This document shows, one piece after another, positions 31,987 through 43,500 of a stretch of 64,000 nt of DNA. The translations under genes and the position numbers were made by a program. The first letter of the stretch is position 1, and each line of letters opens with the position of its first letter. Location of the stretch: assembly GCF_001519075.1 (NCBI RefSeq), contig NZ_KQ954245.1:930173-994172 (forward strand), read 5' to 3'. Source of the stretch: Novosphingobium fuchskuhlense. Lineage in GTDB: Bacteria > Pseudomonadota > Alphaproteobacteria > Sphingomonadales > Sphingomonadaceae. The notes under the pieces were generated by a model that searched no databases, was not told where the DNA came from, and was given only the letters and a program-made list of their open reading frames with translations.

Positions 31987-34500
31987 TCAGAACGAGAAAC
32001 GGATCGAACCGGTCACGGTGCGCCCGTTCATGACTTGCGCATTGGTGAGCCCGCCTGCCGGGATGACTGCCGAGGCGAGCTGGACGATCGCCAGCTTGTC
32101 GAACACGTTGAAAGCATTGACCGAAACCTGCAGCCGCTCGGTCGGCCGCACCTGCAGGAACGGGCTGACCAGCACATAGCCCGGCTGCTTGAGAATATTG
32201 CTGTCCTGCGCAAAGCTCTCGGCGGTGCCGTTGACCACCGCGCCCACGGTCACCTTATTCAACTCGAATTGCGGACGGGCCTGCCAGAAGAACGTCGGGA
32301 TGTGCCGTGGCCGGTTCCCCTCGAGCGTGGAATCGGTGCGGTCCTTGCCGATCTTGGCGTCGACCCAGGTCGCGCCGACTGTCAGCGCGAAGGGACCCTT
32401 TCGCACTTCGCCTTCGAACTCGACGCCCTTCGCGGTGTAGGTCCGGTCGATCGGGATGACGATGACCTGACCTTTGTTGTCCGCGCCGATCTGGTAATTG
32501 CGATCGCTGGTCGAGGCCCAGAAGCCGGTAACATAGGCCGTCACACCGCCCTGGCGATACTTGATACCGCCTTCGGCCTGCTTGACCGGCGTGTAGGCGG
32601 TCGAGGGATCAAAGAGCTTGCCGGTGGCCGTATTGAGCGAGCCGGCGCCGAGGATGCGTTCGGCATTGGCACGGCCGCCACGGCTGTAGCGCGCGAATGC
32701 GGAGAGGGTTTCGGCAAAGCGGTAGTTCACGCCGGCCGAGTACGAGAGGTAGTCATAATCATAATCGACCACGGCCGCCCGACCCAGCGGCAGGATCGCC
32801 ACCTTGGTCTCGGCTACACTCACCGTTCCGTCGCCATCGACGTCGACAGCGGCCACGCCCTGGCCCTGCAGCGAGGCGGAAAAGATGTTGCCGGTAACCT
32901 TGCCCTTGTCCCAGCGCAGGCTGCCGCCGACCGAGAGCTTGCCGACCTGGTAGTTGACCGAGCCGTAGGGCGCCATGATCCTGTAATCGAGATCATAGTG
33001 GTTGTGGTACGCGGAAACCGGCACGCCGAAGCCGAAGCCATAGGCATAGATGCTGTTATTGCTCAATTTCGTGCCGCCCGCGCTGGTGAGGTCAAGCGGC
33101 AGGTTGCGGCCGCCGCCGGACAGGTCGTTGAGCGTGTTCGCAAAGTTCCAGTACATGTCGACCGTCTGCGAGGCGAGGTAGAGCCCCGCCGTCGTGGTCA
33201 GCTTGCCGCTGCCCGCCTGCCATACGTGGCTGGCGCGCAGGTCGTTGGTGACATTGTCGATCTTGTTGAGCCGTGCCCCGATCTTGATCGAAAGCGCCGC
33301 CAGCGCGGCCGGGTTGAACGGCTGTCCCGCCGCCGGACCCGCGGCATAGGTGAAGCCGGCCCCCGGACCACCAAGCAACGTGCCGAGCACAGCGCCGGGC
33401 GCTGTCACCATCGGGATCGTTTCATTGTATTCGCCGCTGATCCCCGAGTAGCGGAAGCGGTTGCTCACGCTCCACCCGGCAAGATCGTCCTGGACTTCAA
33501 AGCCGACCGACTTGCTGATTCCGCGCAGACCGGTGCGTCCGTCGTACGTGGTGCGCGCGTTCTGTTCGTCGAGCCCGGGATAGCGCGCGGTGTAGGGCGA
33601 TTCATAGGTATCGCCCTGCACGCTGTTGCCCGGAAGATCCTGCACCACCGGCTTGTCGTTGGTACCCGTCAACAGCACCGGGTAGAGCGAATAGTTGGGC
33701 TGCCGATCATCGAGATACTTGCCATAGAAGCGGATATAGCCGCCTTCGAACTGCTTGGTGACGTTGAGTTTCACCTGCCCGCCGCGGAAACCGGTGTAGC
33801 CGATGCGGCGCGGACCCTCGCCGTCGCGATAGAAGCCGCCGACGTGGAAGCGCCAACCGCCGCCGAGCGGGCTGCCATAGGCGAAATCAACGCGCTTGAG
33901 ATCATAGCCAAGGCCGCTCGACAGCTGGACGGTGCCGCCCTCCGTCTCACCGGTTTTCGAGATGAAATTGACGACGCCGCCCGGGGAGTTCGATGCGAAG
34001 GTAGAGGCCGAACCCCCGCGGATTGCCTGGACCTGCGAAAGCGAAAGGTCGGCCCGGAGGAATTGATCAGCCGAAGCGAAGTGGAGATCGCCAAATTCGA
34101 GCACGGGAAGCCCGTCTTCCTGCAACTGCAGGAACTTCGACCCGTCCGCCGAGAGCGGCAGACCGCGCACGGTGATCGACGAAAAGCCGTCGACATCGCT
34201 GGTCTCGGCGCGGATGCCGGGAATGTTCTGCATGATCCCTGCCACCGAGCTTACCGACAACTTGGGCAGATCGGTCTCGTCGATCACGCTGGCCGAGATC
34301 GCGGTATCGAGCAGGTCGCGGCCCTTGGCAACGCCGGTGCTGAAGGCCTTTGCGGCCGGCTTGGCAATCTCCTTGCGCACCGGATCGGAGGCAGGCGCCT
34401 TCGCGGCAGCAGCACCTTCGCCCGCAGCCGTTTCGGCGAGCGCAGGGGTGGCAAGGGACGTTGCGAGAAGAGTAGACGCCAGAAGATGGGAAAGTCGCAT
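31987..34500 (-). CDS. TonB-dependent outer-membrane receptor with EF-hand-like loop
   Basis: 837 aa. Signal peptide 1-22 (ATPALAE), a plug domain with VRGLPLSADGSKFLQLQEDG and the NSPGGVVNFISK segment, then a 22-strand barrel ending in the aromatic RFSF. It would import a ligand using TonB energy; the ligand (siderophore, carbohydrate or other) is not evident. A barrel loop at residues 553-564 reads DVDGDGTVSVAE, a perfect 12-residue EF-hand pattern. This is unusual in a barrel and suggests Ca2+-dependent loop structure. I see no Fur-like site, riboswitch or anti-sigma domain. The chemoreceptor follows on the same strand. Function class is secure, substrate not. Confidence 0.92.
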   Translation of the reverse strand: MRLSHLLASTLLATSLATPALAETAAGEGAAAAKAPASDPVRKEIAKPAAKAFSTGVAKGRDLLDTAISASVIDETDLPKLSVSSVAGIMQNIPGIRAETSDVDGFSSITVRGLPLSADGSKFLQLQEDGLPVLEFGDLHFASADQFLRADLSLSQVQAIRGGSASTFASNSPGGVVNFISKTGETEGGTVQLSSGLGYDLKRVDFAYGSPLGGGWRFHVGGFYRDGEGPRRIGYTGFRGGQVKLNVTKQFEGGYIRFYGKYLDDRQPNYSLYPVLLTGTNDKPVVQDLPGNSVQGDTYESPYTARYPGLDEQNARTTYDGRTGLRGISKSVGFEVQDDLAGWSVSNRFRYSGISGEYNETIPMVTAPGAVLGTLLGGPGAGFTYAAGPAAGQPFNPAALAALSIKIGARLNKIDNVTNDLRASHVWQAGSGKLTTTAGLYLASQTVDMYWNFANTLNDLSGGGRNLPLDLTSAGGTKLSNNSIYAYGFGFGVPVSAYHNHYDLDYRIMAPYGSVNYQVGKLSVGGSLRWDKGKVTGNIFSASLQGQGVAAVDVDGDGTVSVAETKVAILPLGRAAVVDYDYDYLSYSAGVNYRFAETLSAFARYSRGGRANAERILGAGSLNTATGKLFDPSTAYTPVKQAEGGIKYRQGGVTAYVTGFWASTSDRNYQIGADNKGQVIVIPIDRTYTAKGVEFEGEVRKGPFALTVGATWVDAKIGKDRTDSTLEGNRPRHIPTFFWQARPQFELNKVTVGAVVNGTAESFAQDSNILKQPGYVLVSPFLQVRPTERLQVSVNAFNVFDKLAIVQLASAVIPAGGLTNAQVMNGRTVTGSIRFSF

Positions 34501-34717
34501 GGATGAACCTCGTCAAGGGATGACAAGGGAGCCACTTAAGCCGGGCCCGTTAAGGGTGGAGCGCCGGGCCATTACGCATTTGCCCGGTGGAAGCGTCCCG
34601 GATTCAGGGAACTATTTCACCGGGATACGAAGTGTCCCGTAGCCGGTGCTGCCAGCATGTTTGCGACAAACGGATAGATCGGGGCAACCACAACCGGGTC
34701 CAGAAAGCATCGCGTCC

Positions 34718-35863
34718 GTGCACCACTCCGCCCTTGCCGCAACCCCGTCCGTTTCCGCCGATCCGGCCCCGCGCGCAGAGGCGCAACTGGCGGTGGAGGC
34801 CGCCAAGGCCCGCGCATTCGGCAAGGCCTTCGTGGCCGCCGTGCTCGACAGCCTTGGACGCACCTTGTGCGCGGCGCCCACGGTCGCGCGCACAATCGAG
34901 ACATGGCCGGGCGACCTTGCCAGCGCCGGCGTGATCTTCCGGCTGACTGCCGGGCTCCACGCGCTCGCCCGCTCGCAGCAGTTCCCCATGCTGCACGCGC
35001 TCTACCGCGATGCCGGTGCGGCGACCGTGCCCGACCCTGTACAGTTCGATCTCGCCGTCACGCAGGCGCTGGTACTGGGGGAGGACGCCCTGCTCGCATG
35101 GCTGCGCGGCCCGACCCAGACCAACGAAGTTGCCCGGATCGCAGGGCTGGCCGCAGTTCTGGCCGACCTGTCCGCAGCGCAACCCCTGCCCTGCCGCATT
35201 CTTGAACTGGGCTCCAGCGCAGGCCTTAACCTCAATCTGGCGCACTACGCCATCACAGTCGGCGCGGTCGAACTGGGGAAGACCGGCAGCGCGGTGCGGA
35301 TTGCCCCGCGCTGGTCCGGTCCCTCACCCGCCGCGGGCCCTGTCATGATCGCCGGCGCGCGGGGGGTCGACCTGTGCCCGCTCGATGTGGCGCACCCGGG
35401 CGATGCAGACCGCCTCCACGCCTATGTCTGGCCAGGCGAAAGGGCCCGCACGCAGCGGCTGGGTGCCGCCATCGCACTGGCGCGCCGGCACCGGCCGCGC
35501 GTGGATGCAGCCAGTGCGGCGGCATGGCTGGAACAGCAGCTGGAATCCCCCCAGCTGGCCGGCGAACGCCGCGTCGTGTTTCACGCGATGACGCTGCAAT
35601 ACATGCCGCCGGCGGACCGCGCGCGGATCGACCGGCTCCTCGCGGATGCCGGAGCGCAGGCCAGTCCGGCGCGGCCGCTGGCGCGCGTCGCCATCGAATG
35701 GAACGCCGCGCGCAGCGATGTCGAAGTGTTGGTAACCTGCTGGGACGGCCGCCCGCAGGACGGGACCACGACGCTCGCCGCGCGGTGCCATCCCTATGCC
35801 GAGTGGTTCGACTGGATCGGCCTTGGCCGCGCCTCCCCGACCCGTGACGAGCCCGGTAACTAG
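34718..35863 (+). CDS. DUF2332 family protein
   Basis: 381 aa cytoplasmic protein of the DUF2332 family, whose function is unknown. Recognisable family segments include the ARAFGKAFVAAVLDSL-like N-terminus, CRILELGSSAGLNLN (reminiscent of a methyltransferase SAM-binding loop), VVFHAMTLQYMPP and EWNAARSDVEV. A link to methyltransferase-like folds is suggested by the LELGSSAG strand-loop only. The start is probably the GTG at 34718; another GTG at 34646 would add 24 unlike residues. It overlaps the convergent carboxyltransferase gene by sharing CTAG for both stop codons. No operon partners. Confidence 0.75.
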   Translation: MHHSALAATPSVSADPAPRAEAQLAVEAAKARAFGKAFVAAVLDSLGRTLCAAPTVARTIETWPGDLASAGVIFRLTAGLHALARSQQFPMLHALYRDAGAATVPDPVQFDLAVTQALVLGEDALLAWLRGPTQTNEVARIAGLAAVLADLSAAQPLPCRILELGSSAGLNLNLAHYAITVGAVELGKTGSAVRIAPRWSGPSPAAGPVMIAGARGVDLCPLDVAHPGDADRLHAYVWPGERARTQRLGAAIALARRHRPRVDAASAAAWLEQQLESPQLAGERRVVFHAMTLQYMPPADRARIDRLLADAGAQASPARPLARVAIEWNAARSDVEVLVTCWDGRPQDGTTTLAARCHPYAEWFDWIGLGRASPTRDEPGN

Positions 35864-37380
35864 CCGCTCAGCCTGGACCAAGCCAGTTCGGCAAATTCGC
35901 ACAGCAGCGGGCGGGTCTCGCGCGGGTCGATGATGTCTTCCACCGCATAGCGTTCGGCCGTGCGGAAGGGTGAGCGGACCCTGTTCAGCCGCTCGCGGAC
36001 CATCGCAAGGTGCGCGGCGGGGTCTTCGGCCTGTTCAAGCTCCGCCTTGTAGGCCACTTCGATCCCGCCTTCGATCGGCAGGCTGCCCCAATCGCCGGAC
36101 GGCCAGGCGAAGCGGTACTGGAACGCATCGGCATTGCTCATGGCGCTGCCGGCAATGCCATAGGCACGCCGCACGATGACCGAGGCGAGCGGGACGGTGG
36201 CGCGGTAGATCGCGTTCATCGCCTGCACCCCGTAGCGGATCGTGCCGCTGGTTTCGGCGGCAAGACCGATCATGAAGCCGGGATTGTCAACGAGGTGGAT
36301 GATCGGCAGGCGGAACTGGTCGGCCAGCTTGACGAAACGTTCGACCTTCTCGGACGTGCGCGCTTCCCACGATCCACCGAGGAACGAGGGGTCGCTGGCG
36401 AGCAGCGCCACCGGCCAACCGTCGAACCGGGCAAAGGCGGTGATCGCGGCGCGGCCCCAGAGCCGGCCCATCTCGAACACACTGCCTTTGTCGGCCACCG
36501 CTTCGACCACCTTGCGCATCGAATAGACCTGCTTGGGATCGCGCGGCACGGCGGAGAGCAGGAAATCCTCGCGGCGGTCCACCGGATCGCCCGGCGCGGT
36601 GCGGGGAGCGGGCTGGCCGACACGGCTCGGCAGATAGGAAAGGAAGCGGCGCGCGCGCTGGAACGCCTCGGCCTCGCTCGCCACTTCGTCGTCGACCACG
36701 CCGTTGCGGGTGTGGATCGCGCTGCCGCCGAGGCTTTCCTTGTCGCTCGCCTCGCCCAGCGCCTCGACCACCGCCGGCCCGGCCGCGAAAAGCTGCGAGA
36801 GGCCTTTGACCATCAGCGAATAGTGGCTCGCCACGACCCGCGCCGCGCCCAGCCCGGCTGTCGGCCCGAGGGCAAGGGCAACCACCGGCACGCTGTCGAG
36901 ATTGCGGATCACGTCGCCCCAGCCCGGCACGGCGGGCACATACGTTGCGCCGATCTCCTCCAGCGTGCGCACCGATCCGCCGCCGCCGGTGCCGTCGATC
37001 ATGCGGATCATGGGGATGCCGAGCGAATGCGCCATCATCTCGCACTGGACAAACTTGCGATGGATCGCCGCATCGGCCGCACCGCCGCGCACGGTAAAAT
37101 CGTCGGCCGAGGCGACCACCGGGCGGCCTTCGATGTTGGCGCGGCCAAAAATCAGGTTGGAGGCGCTGAGGTCCGTCAGCTCTCCGGAGGCGTCATAATG
37201 CCCCTTGCCCGCAATCTTGCCGATCTCGCGGAATGATCCGGCATCGACCAGCCCGGCGATCCGCGCCCGCGCATCGAGCTTGCCGCGCCCGTGCTGGCGC
37301 GCGACCTTGTCGGCCCCGCCCATCTTCTCGGCCATGGCCTCGCGGCGGCGCAGTTCCTCTATTTCGGCTTGCCAGGACAT
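35860..37380 (-). CDS. acyl-CoA carboxylase carboxyltransferase (beta) subunit
   Basis: 506 aa carboxyltransferase of the acetyl/propionyl/methylcrotonyl-CoA carboxylase family, which moves CO2 from biotin to an acyl-CoA. N-terminal RREAMAEKMGGADKVARQH and the crotonase-fold halves are present; IDGTGGGGSVRTLEEIG and VDNPGFMIGLAAE mark the two catalytic subdomains. No biotin carboxylase or biotin carrier gene is nearby, so its partner is encoded elsewhere. The ATG at 37380 has GGGAGAG upstream. It follows the Gly-rich giant gene on the same strand, with a strong terminator between. The acyl-CoA substrate cannot be assigned, but its occurrence near other acyl-CoA genes is compatible with branched-acyl or propionyl metabolism. 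Confidence 0.9.
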   Translation of the reverse strand: MSWQAEIEELRRREAMAEKMGGADKVARQHGRGKLDARARIAGLVDAGSFREIGKIAGKGHYDASGELTDLSASNLIFGRANIEGRPVVASADDFTVRGGAADAAIHRKFVQCEMMAHSLGIPMIRMIDGTGGGGSVRTLEEIGATYVPAVPGWGDVIRNLDSVPVVALALGPTAGLGAARVVASHYSLMVKGLSQLFAAGPAVVEALGEASDKESLGGSAIHTRNGVVDDEVASEAEAFQRARRFLSYLPSRVGQPAPRTAPGDPVDRREDFLLSAVPRDPKQVYSMRKVVEAVADKGSVFEMGRLWGRAAITAFARFDGWPVALLASDPSFLGGSWEARTSEKVERFVKLADQFRLPIIHLVDNPGFMIGLAAETSGTIRYGVQAMNAIYRATVPLASVIVRRAYGIAGSAMSNADAFQYRFAWPSGDWGSLPIEGGIEVAYKAELEQAEDPAAHLAMVRERLNRVRSPFRTAERYAVEDIIDPRETRPLLCEFAELAWSRLSG

Positions 37381-37457
37381 CGTTGTCGCTCTCCCACCCC
37401 GTGATGTGGCATGTCCAGCCATCGGGGAAAAGAGCCGAAGCGCGCGCAGGCCCGGCA

Positions 37458-37498
37458 AAGCGGAAGAGGTGGCGGGCTTGGCCGGGCCTCTTCCGCTT
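37458..37498 (-). terminator. intrinsic terminator of the Gly-rich repeat gene
   Basis: A 12-bp perfect stem (AAGCGGAAGAGG with CCTCTTCCGCTT) encloses a second G/C-rich pairing and ends in TTT in the direction of transcription. It starts 15 bases past the stop codon. Confidence 0.7.
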
Positions 37499-37512
37499 GC
37501 TGTTCGCCCCGT

Positions 37513-40500
37513 TCAGATCAGCACCAGATCGCCGGCGTGATGGATCAGCCCGAGCCCGCCGAAATCGTGCACCGCAAGCGGCAACGCGTCGGCTTCCCAG
37601 CCGGGCAGTGCCGCGCCATGATCGGCCGGTGCCGTATCAATCGGCTGGATGTGCGAATCCGGCAGAGCCGCCTCGGCAGGCGGTGCCGGGAAGTGGAACG
37701 CATCGGCATGGTGCAGCGCTTCGTGCGACTGCGCTGCCGGAGGATCGCCGATCAGGATGTTGCCATAGAAGCCCGAGCCCGCCGCTTTGGTCGTCACCGT
37801 CAGTGTGGCGGTCAGGTTCAGCGTGCCGGAGCCATAGGCCGGGGCGGTCAGGCTGCCGACATCCACCGCATGATTGGTGAAATAGGTCACCGCCGCCGCG
37901 GCGGTGGAGAACGTTTCGCTCACCACCGAACTGCCATTGGCGGTAATCGTCAGCGTCACGCCCGTCACGCCCGTGGCCCCGAAACTCTTGCCGCCAAAGA
38001 AGCCCAGGATGAGGTGCTCGCGCACGGCAAGCTGGGAGAGGTCGACGGTAAGGTTGAAGGACGCCGTAACCGTCTCGGCACCCGCCGCCAGCGAACTGTG
38101 GCGCCCGCCCACCTCGGCAATCGCGAAGTAGGATGGCGAGGCGGTGTTGAACGCCGCCTTGATCGCACTGTTGGCCGAGAGGATGGCGGTGACATCCGCT
38201 GCCTGCGGCTTGCCGGCAATCTGCACCACGCCTTGCGAGGTGGTGTCCATGGCCGCTGCCGCCACACCGATGGTCGCGACAACCTTGTCGACAACCGTGC
38301 TCGAGGTCGAACCGCCGCCATAGAGCGTGCTCGAGGTGTTGCCCGAGACATCACGCACCAGCGCCCCGGCGGTCAGGTGGGCATCGGCAGAGGCACTCGC
38401 CGTGCCCGCCTTGCCCGTCGCCGTGGCCGAAGCAATGCCGGAGCTGCTCGTCGTGCCGGTGCCGCCGTGGGCCGCGACGGACACGTTGGTGGTGGTGCCG
38501 GAGCCGATGCCGGTGGCCATGGCGACCGAGCCCTTGCCGCCCGCGGTCGAACCCGTACCGCCATAGCCGCCATTGGCCGTGACATTGAGGCTGAGCGTGC
38601 CGGTGCCTGTGCCCGTGCCGCTGGCCGTGGCGGCACCGCCCGCACCCCCTGCGCCGGACGCGTTGCTGCCGCCATAGCCGCCCGATGCCGAAACGATGAT
38701 GTTCAGCGCGGCGCTGGCATGGGGATTAATGGCATCGTCGAACACAAGGCTCGAGCTGGCAAGGCCGCCCGCGCCGCCGGTCCCGCCGCTCGAGCTTCCG
38801 CCCGAACCACCATAGGCCGTCTGGCTGAGGTTGAGGGTGCCGCTGTTGCTGCCCGCCTTCACCGCATTGGTGATCGTGCTGGCAGCGCCCGCGCCGCCGA
38901 CCGCGCCGTTGTAGCCCGCACCGCCGCTACCGCCATATTCCGTGGCCGTAGCCGAGACCTGCCCGTTGCCGTTGCTGCTCGCCGTCGCCGCCGCGTTGCT
39001 GGCGACACCGCCCGCACCGGCAGTCTTGCCTGTACCGTTGGCCGAACCGCCATTTCCGCCGTTCGCCTGCGCCTGGGCCGCGATCGTGGAATTGCCGGTG
39101 GCCGTGCTGATCGCGGTGGCAGACGCCGCCGCCCCGCCGCCCTTGCCAGCCGCACCGCCGCCGGTTCCCCCCACGGCGCCGCCGCTGCCGCCAGAGGCGA
39201 CGGCATAGACGTTGACGCCAAGCACGCCGGTGACGGTGATGCCTGATGTCGCGGCGCCGCCGGCGCGACCATTACCGCCGTCATTGGCGCTCCCGCCGCT
39301 TCCGCCCGAGCTCGACGCCTGCCCGTAAATCAGGTTCGACCGCTGGGCGGCGACGTTGTCATCGTAGGTGAGGTTCGAGGTGCCTGCCCCGCCGAGCCCG
39401 GCAACCGAGGTAGCCGACCCGGCGTAGATGTTGCCGCCCGCGCCGCCGATGGCGTTCTGCGTCAAGCTGAGCGAGCCGGCGTTGGTCGAGCCGCCGGCCG
39501 CATTGGTCAGCACGCTGGCCGTGCCATTGCCGGCATCGGCACCGTTGTAGCCGGTTCCGCCGGCACCGCCCGTCTGCGTCACGCTTGCCGTGGCGCTGCC
39601 GCTGCCTGCCGTCTTGGCAAAGGCAACCGATGCCGAGGCAAGCCCGCCCTTGCCAGCGACCTTGGTGGCGCCATCGGCGTAGCCGCCGGTTCCGCCCGTG
39701 ACGGCAACTGTCGCGGTGACGTAATCGCTGCCCACGGAAAGGCTGTTCACCACGCCTCTGCCGGTGGCCTTGCCGCCATCGCCGCCGTTGCCGGTGCCCC
39801 CGGCACCGACGTTGCCGCCCGCACCGCCGCTGGCCGCAACCGTGACCGAGGCGGATTTTACGCCGACCGCGCGGGCGCTGGCCGTCGCGCTGCCGCCGGC
39901 GAGCGCGTTGCCGCCGCCGAGATTGCTTCCGCCGCCGCCGCCCACGGCGGTTACCGAGGCGCTGATCTGATTGCTCTTGGTCGCCTGCAAGGTGTCATCG
40001 AACGCAATCGCCGAGGCCGCCGCCCCGCCAACGCCGGAAACCCCGCCAGTCGAATTGCCACCCTGACCGCCATAGGCGTTCTGCGTGAGGGCAACAGTGC
40101 CGCCCACCGACTTGCCTGTCACCGTATTGGACAGCGAACTGGCGCCGCCAGCGCCGCCGTTCGCACCGTCCAGGCCGTTGCCGCCGGACCCGCCCGTCTG
40201 GATGACACTGGCGCTGGCCGTGCCGTTGCCCGCCGTGATCGCAGAAGCGGAGGACCCGCTCGCAGCAGCACCGGCGCCGGCTGATTGGCCGGTGCCGGTG
40301 GCATTGCCACCCCGGCCGCCCATCGACGTGGCTGAAGCGCTCACCGAATCGGTCGAGGTGCTGGTGGTGACGGCATCGACCGTGGCACGGCCAGCGCCGC
40401 CCTTGCCCGCAGAGCCCGCGCCGGTTCCGCTGATCGAGCCGCCGGTACCGCCGGTCCCGTAGGCCGTGGCGGAGACCGCGCGCGTGCCGGTAATCGTGGC

Positions 40501-43500
40501 CGCAGCGGTTCCCGCGCCGCCAATAGTCCCGTCTGCGCCGCTGCTTGCACCGCCGCCCGAACCGCCATTGGCGGTCACGCTCGCATTAACCTGGACACTC
40601 TTGTTGGTGTTCGTGCGATCATCGAAGGTCAGCTTCGACGTTCCCGCACCGGCGGCACCCGCCGCCGACGTCGCCATGCCGTTCGCGGCGCTGCCGCCCG
40701 AACCGCCTGAGGCGGTCTGGCTGAGCGAGAGCGTCCCGCCCAATGTCGAGCCGGTCACCGCGTCGGTCAGCGTGCTGATCGCGCCTGCGCCTGCGCTCGC
40801 GCCATTGTAGCCGGTACCGCCCGAACCGCCGGTCTGCGTCACCGTGGCACTGACATAGCCATTGCCGGCGGAAATCGCACTGGCCTTGGTGAGGCTGGCA
40901 ACGCCGCCCGCACCCGCTGTCTTGCCCGCACCGTCACCATAGCCGCCGGCGGCACCGTTGGCCGTTGCCGTGGCCGAGACGGACGCATTGGTGGCGGTCG
41001 TCGATGTCGCGCTGGCACTGGCAGTTGCTGTCCCGCCCTTACCGCCGATACCGCCACCGGAGCCGCTCACCAGACCGCCGCTGCCACCATAGGCCGAACT
41101 GGTGACGCTTACGCCCTTTGTCGCGGTGATCGCAGCCGTGCTCGTTGCCGCGCCGCCTGCCTTGCCCGACCCGCCGCCGCTGTTGCCGCCGCCGTTGCCG
41201 CCCGTGGCTGCGGTGTTGACGTTGATCTGTGCGCTCTTGGTAGAGGCCGCCGCATCAGAGAAAGTGAGGCTTGATGCCGCCTTGCCGCCTACGCCGGATT
41301 CGCCGCCGTTGCTGGCGCTGCCCCCGCTGCCGCCAACGGCGGACTGCGTCAGCGAGAGGGTACCGCCATTGCTCTTGCCCGTCACGGCGTTGGCAAGCGT
41401 GCTGCCGCCGCCCGCGCCCGCGTTCGCGCCGTTGAACCCATTGCCGCCCGAGCCGCCACTCTGGCTTGCGGATGCGGAGACCTGGCCGTTCCCGGCGCTG
41501 GTTGCCGATGCGGATGATCCTGCCTCGACCGCGCCAGCACCTGCTGTCTTCCCGGCACCATCGGCGCTGCCGCCGCCCGCGCCATAGGCCAGCGCATTGG
41601 CGGAAACGGACTCGTTGCTGGTCGTCGTCGATACGGCGGTCGCTTGCGCGGTTGCCTTGCCACCTGCACCGCCCGTTCCGGCGCCGCTGCCGTTCACGAT
41701 GGCGCCCGCGCCGCCATAGGCCGTGCTGCTGGCAGAAACCGCGCGGGTCCCGGTGATCGTGGAGGCCGCGATGGCTGCGCCGCCCGCCACGCCGTTCTGC
41801 CCGCCACCGACAGTGCCGCCGCCGCCGCCATACGCATTGCTCGCGGCAGAGATCGTGGCGCTCTTGTTGGTGTTGACGGTATCGGTGAAGGTGAGCTTGC
41901 TGGTCGCTGACCCGGCAAGCCCGCCGCTGCCGCCGTTCGAACTGCCACCCGTGCCACCATTGGCGGTCTGCTGGAGCTGCAGGTAGCCACCCTTGCTCGA
42001 TCCGGTAACGGCATTGGTGATGGCGGAAGCCGCACCTGCGCCGCCGCTCGCGCCGTTGTAGCCGTATCCACCGGCACCGCCGGTCTGGAACGCAGAAGCC
42101 GTCACATAACCGCTGCCGGCCGAACTCGCGCTCACCGCGCTGACCGCACCCTTGCCGCCCGCACCGCCGGTCTTGCCCGCACCGTCGCCATAGCCGCCCG
42201 CGCCGCCGTTGGCGGCTGCGGCTGCGGAGATTGATTCGCTCCCGCTCGTCGTGCTCGTCGCCGCAGCCGAGGCGCCGGCACCGCCGCCCGCGCCGCCCGT
42301 TCCGAGCCCGCTGGTCGAGGTGTAGCCGCCGGTGCCGCCGCCCGCAGAAACACTCGTGTTGACGCTGCGCGCACCGGTGATCGCACCAAGCGCCGTTGCG
42401 CTGCCGCCCGCCTTGCCATCAAACCCGCCCAGTGCATTTCCGCCCGCGCCCGCATTCGCCGCAATGTTGGCGGTGAGCGAATTGCTCTGCTTGACCTCGG
42501 CGTTCTCGCTGAACGTAAGGTTGGAGGTGGCCGAACCGGCCGCGCCGGCTGCCGTTCGCGAGGAGCCGCCCGATCCACCCAAGGCCGACTGGCTGAGCAC
42601 CAGCGAGCCGCCGTTCGAATGGCCGCTCACCGCATTGGTCAGCGTGCTGTTGGCCCCGGATCCCGCAGCGGCATCGTTGCTGCCACTGCCGCCGCTGCCC
42701 CCGCTCTGCGTCAGCGTGACGTTGACGATCCCGGCCCCTTCCGTCGTCCCGCGCGCGGTCGACGATTTCGCCACGCCGCCGTTGCCGGCGGTCTTGGCGG
42801 CACCATCGGCCGAGCCGCCGCCGCCCCCGTTTGCCGCCACGGTGATGCTGACCTGCTGGCTGCCGGTGGACTTGCTGGCCGCAAGGCCGGTGGCCGTGGC
42901 CGTTCCGCCGTTGCCACCCGTGCCGCCGCCGCTGCCGGAGACGTAACTTCCCGAGCCGCCATTGGCCGTGCCATAAAGGGAAATGCTGCCCGCGCCGGTG
43001 ATATTGGCATTGGTGGTTGCATTGCCGCCCGCCACGCCGGAGCTGCCCTTCGCGCCGGAACCGCCCGTACCGCCTCCAGAGGCGATCGAGACGCTGATGC
43101 TGGCGCTCTTGGTGGGACTTGCCGTGTCATCCACGGTGAGCCGCGAAAGCGCCGACCCCGAGGCGCCGACGAGGCCACCGTCGGTGCCGCCTCCCCCGCC
43201 GCCATAGGCGGACTGGGTCAGATAGAGACTGCCGCCATTGGTATAGCCCGAAACCGCATTGGTCAGGCTGCTCGAAGCGCCGGCCCCGCCATCGGCACCG
43301 GAATAACCATAGCCGCCATTGCCGCCCGTCTGGCTGGCGACGGCACTGGCCGATCCGCTGCCGGCCGTGCGCGCGGTTGCCGTGGTGCCCGAAACCGTGC
43401 CACCGGCCCCACCGATGTGCCCCGGATCAACGGCATACCCGCCCGTACCGCCGGTTGCCGCGTTTGACGCATAAACGGTATCGGCCGTCGCCGCCGTATT

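Noticed and set aside
37411..39246. Plus-strand open frame opposite the Gly-rich gene (and similar ones up to 43800)
   Set aside because: Arg/Pro/Ala-rich antisense of glycine codons; the repeat structure is coherent only on the minus strand.
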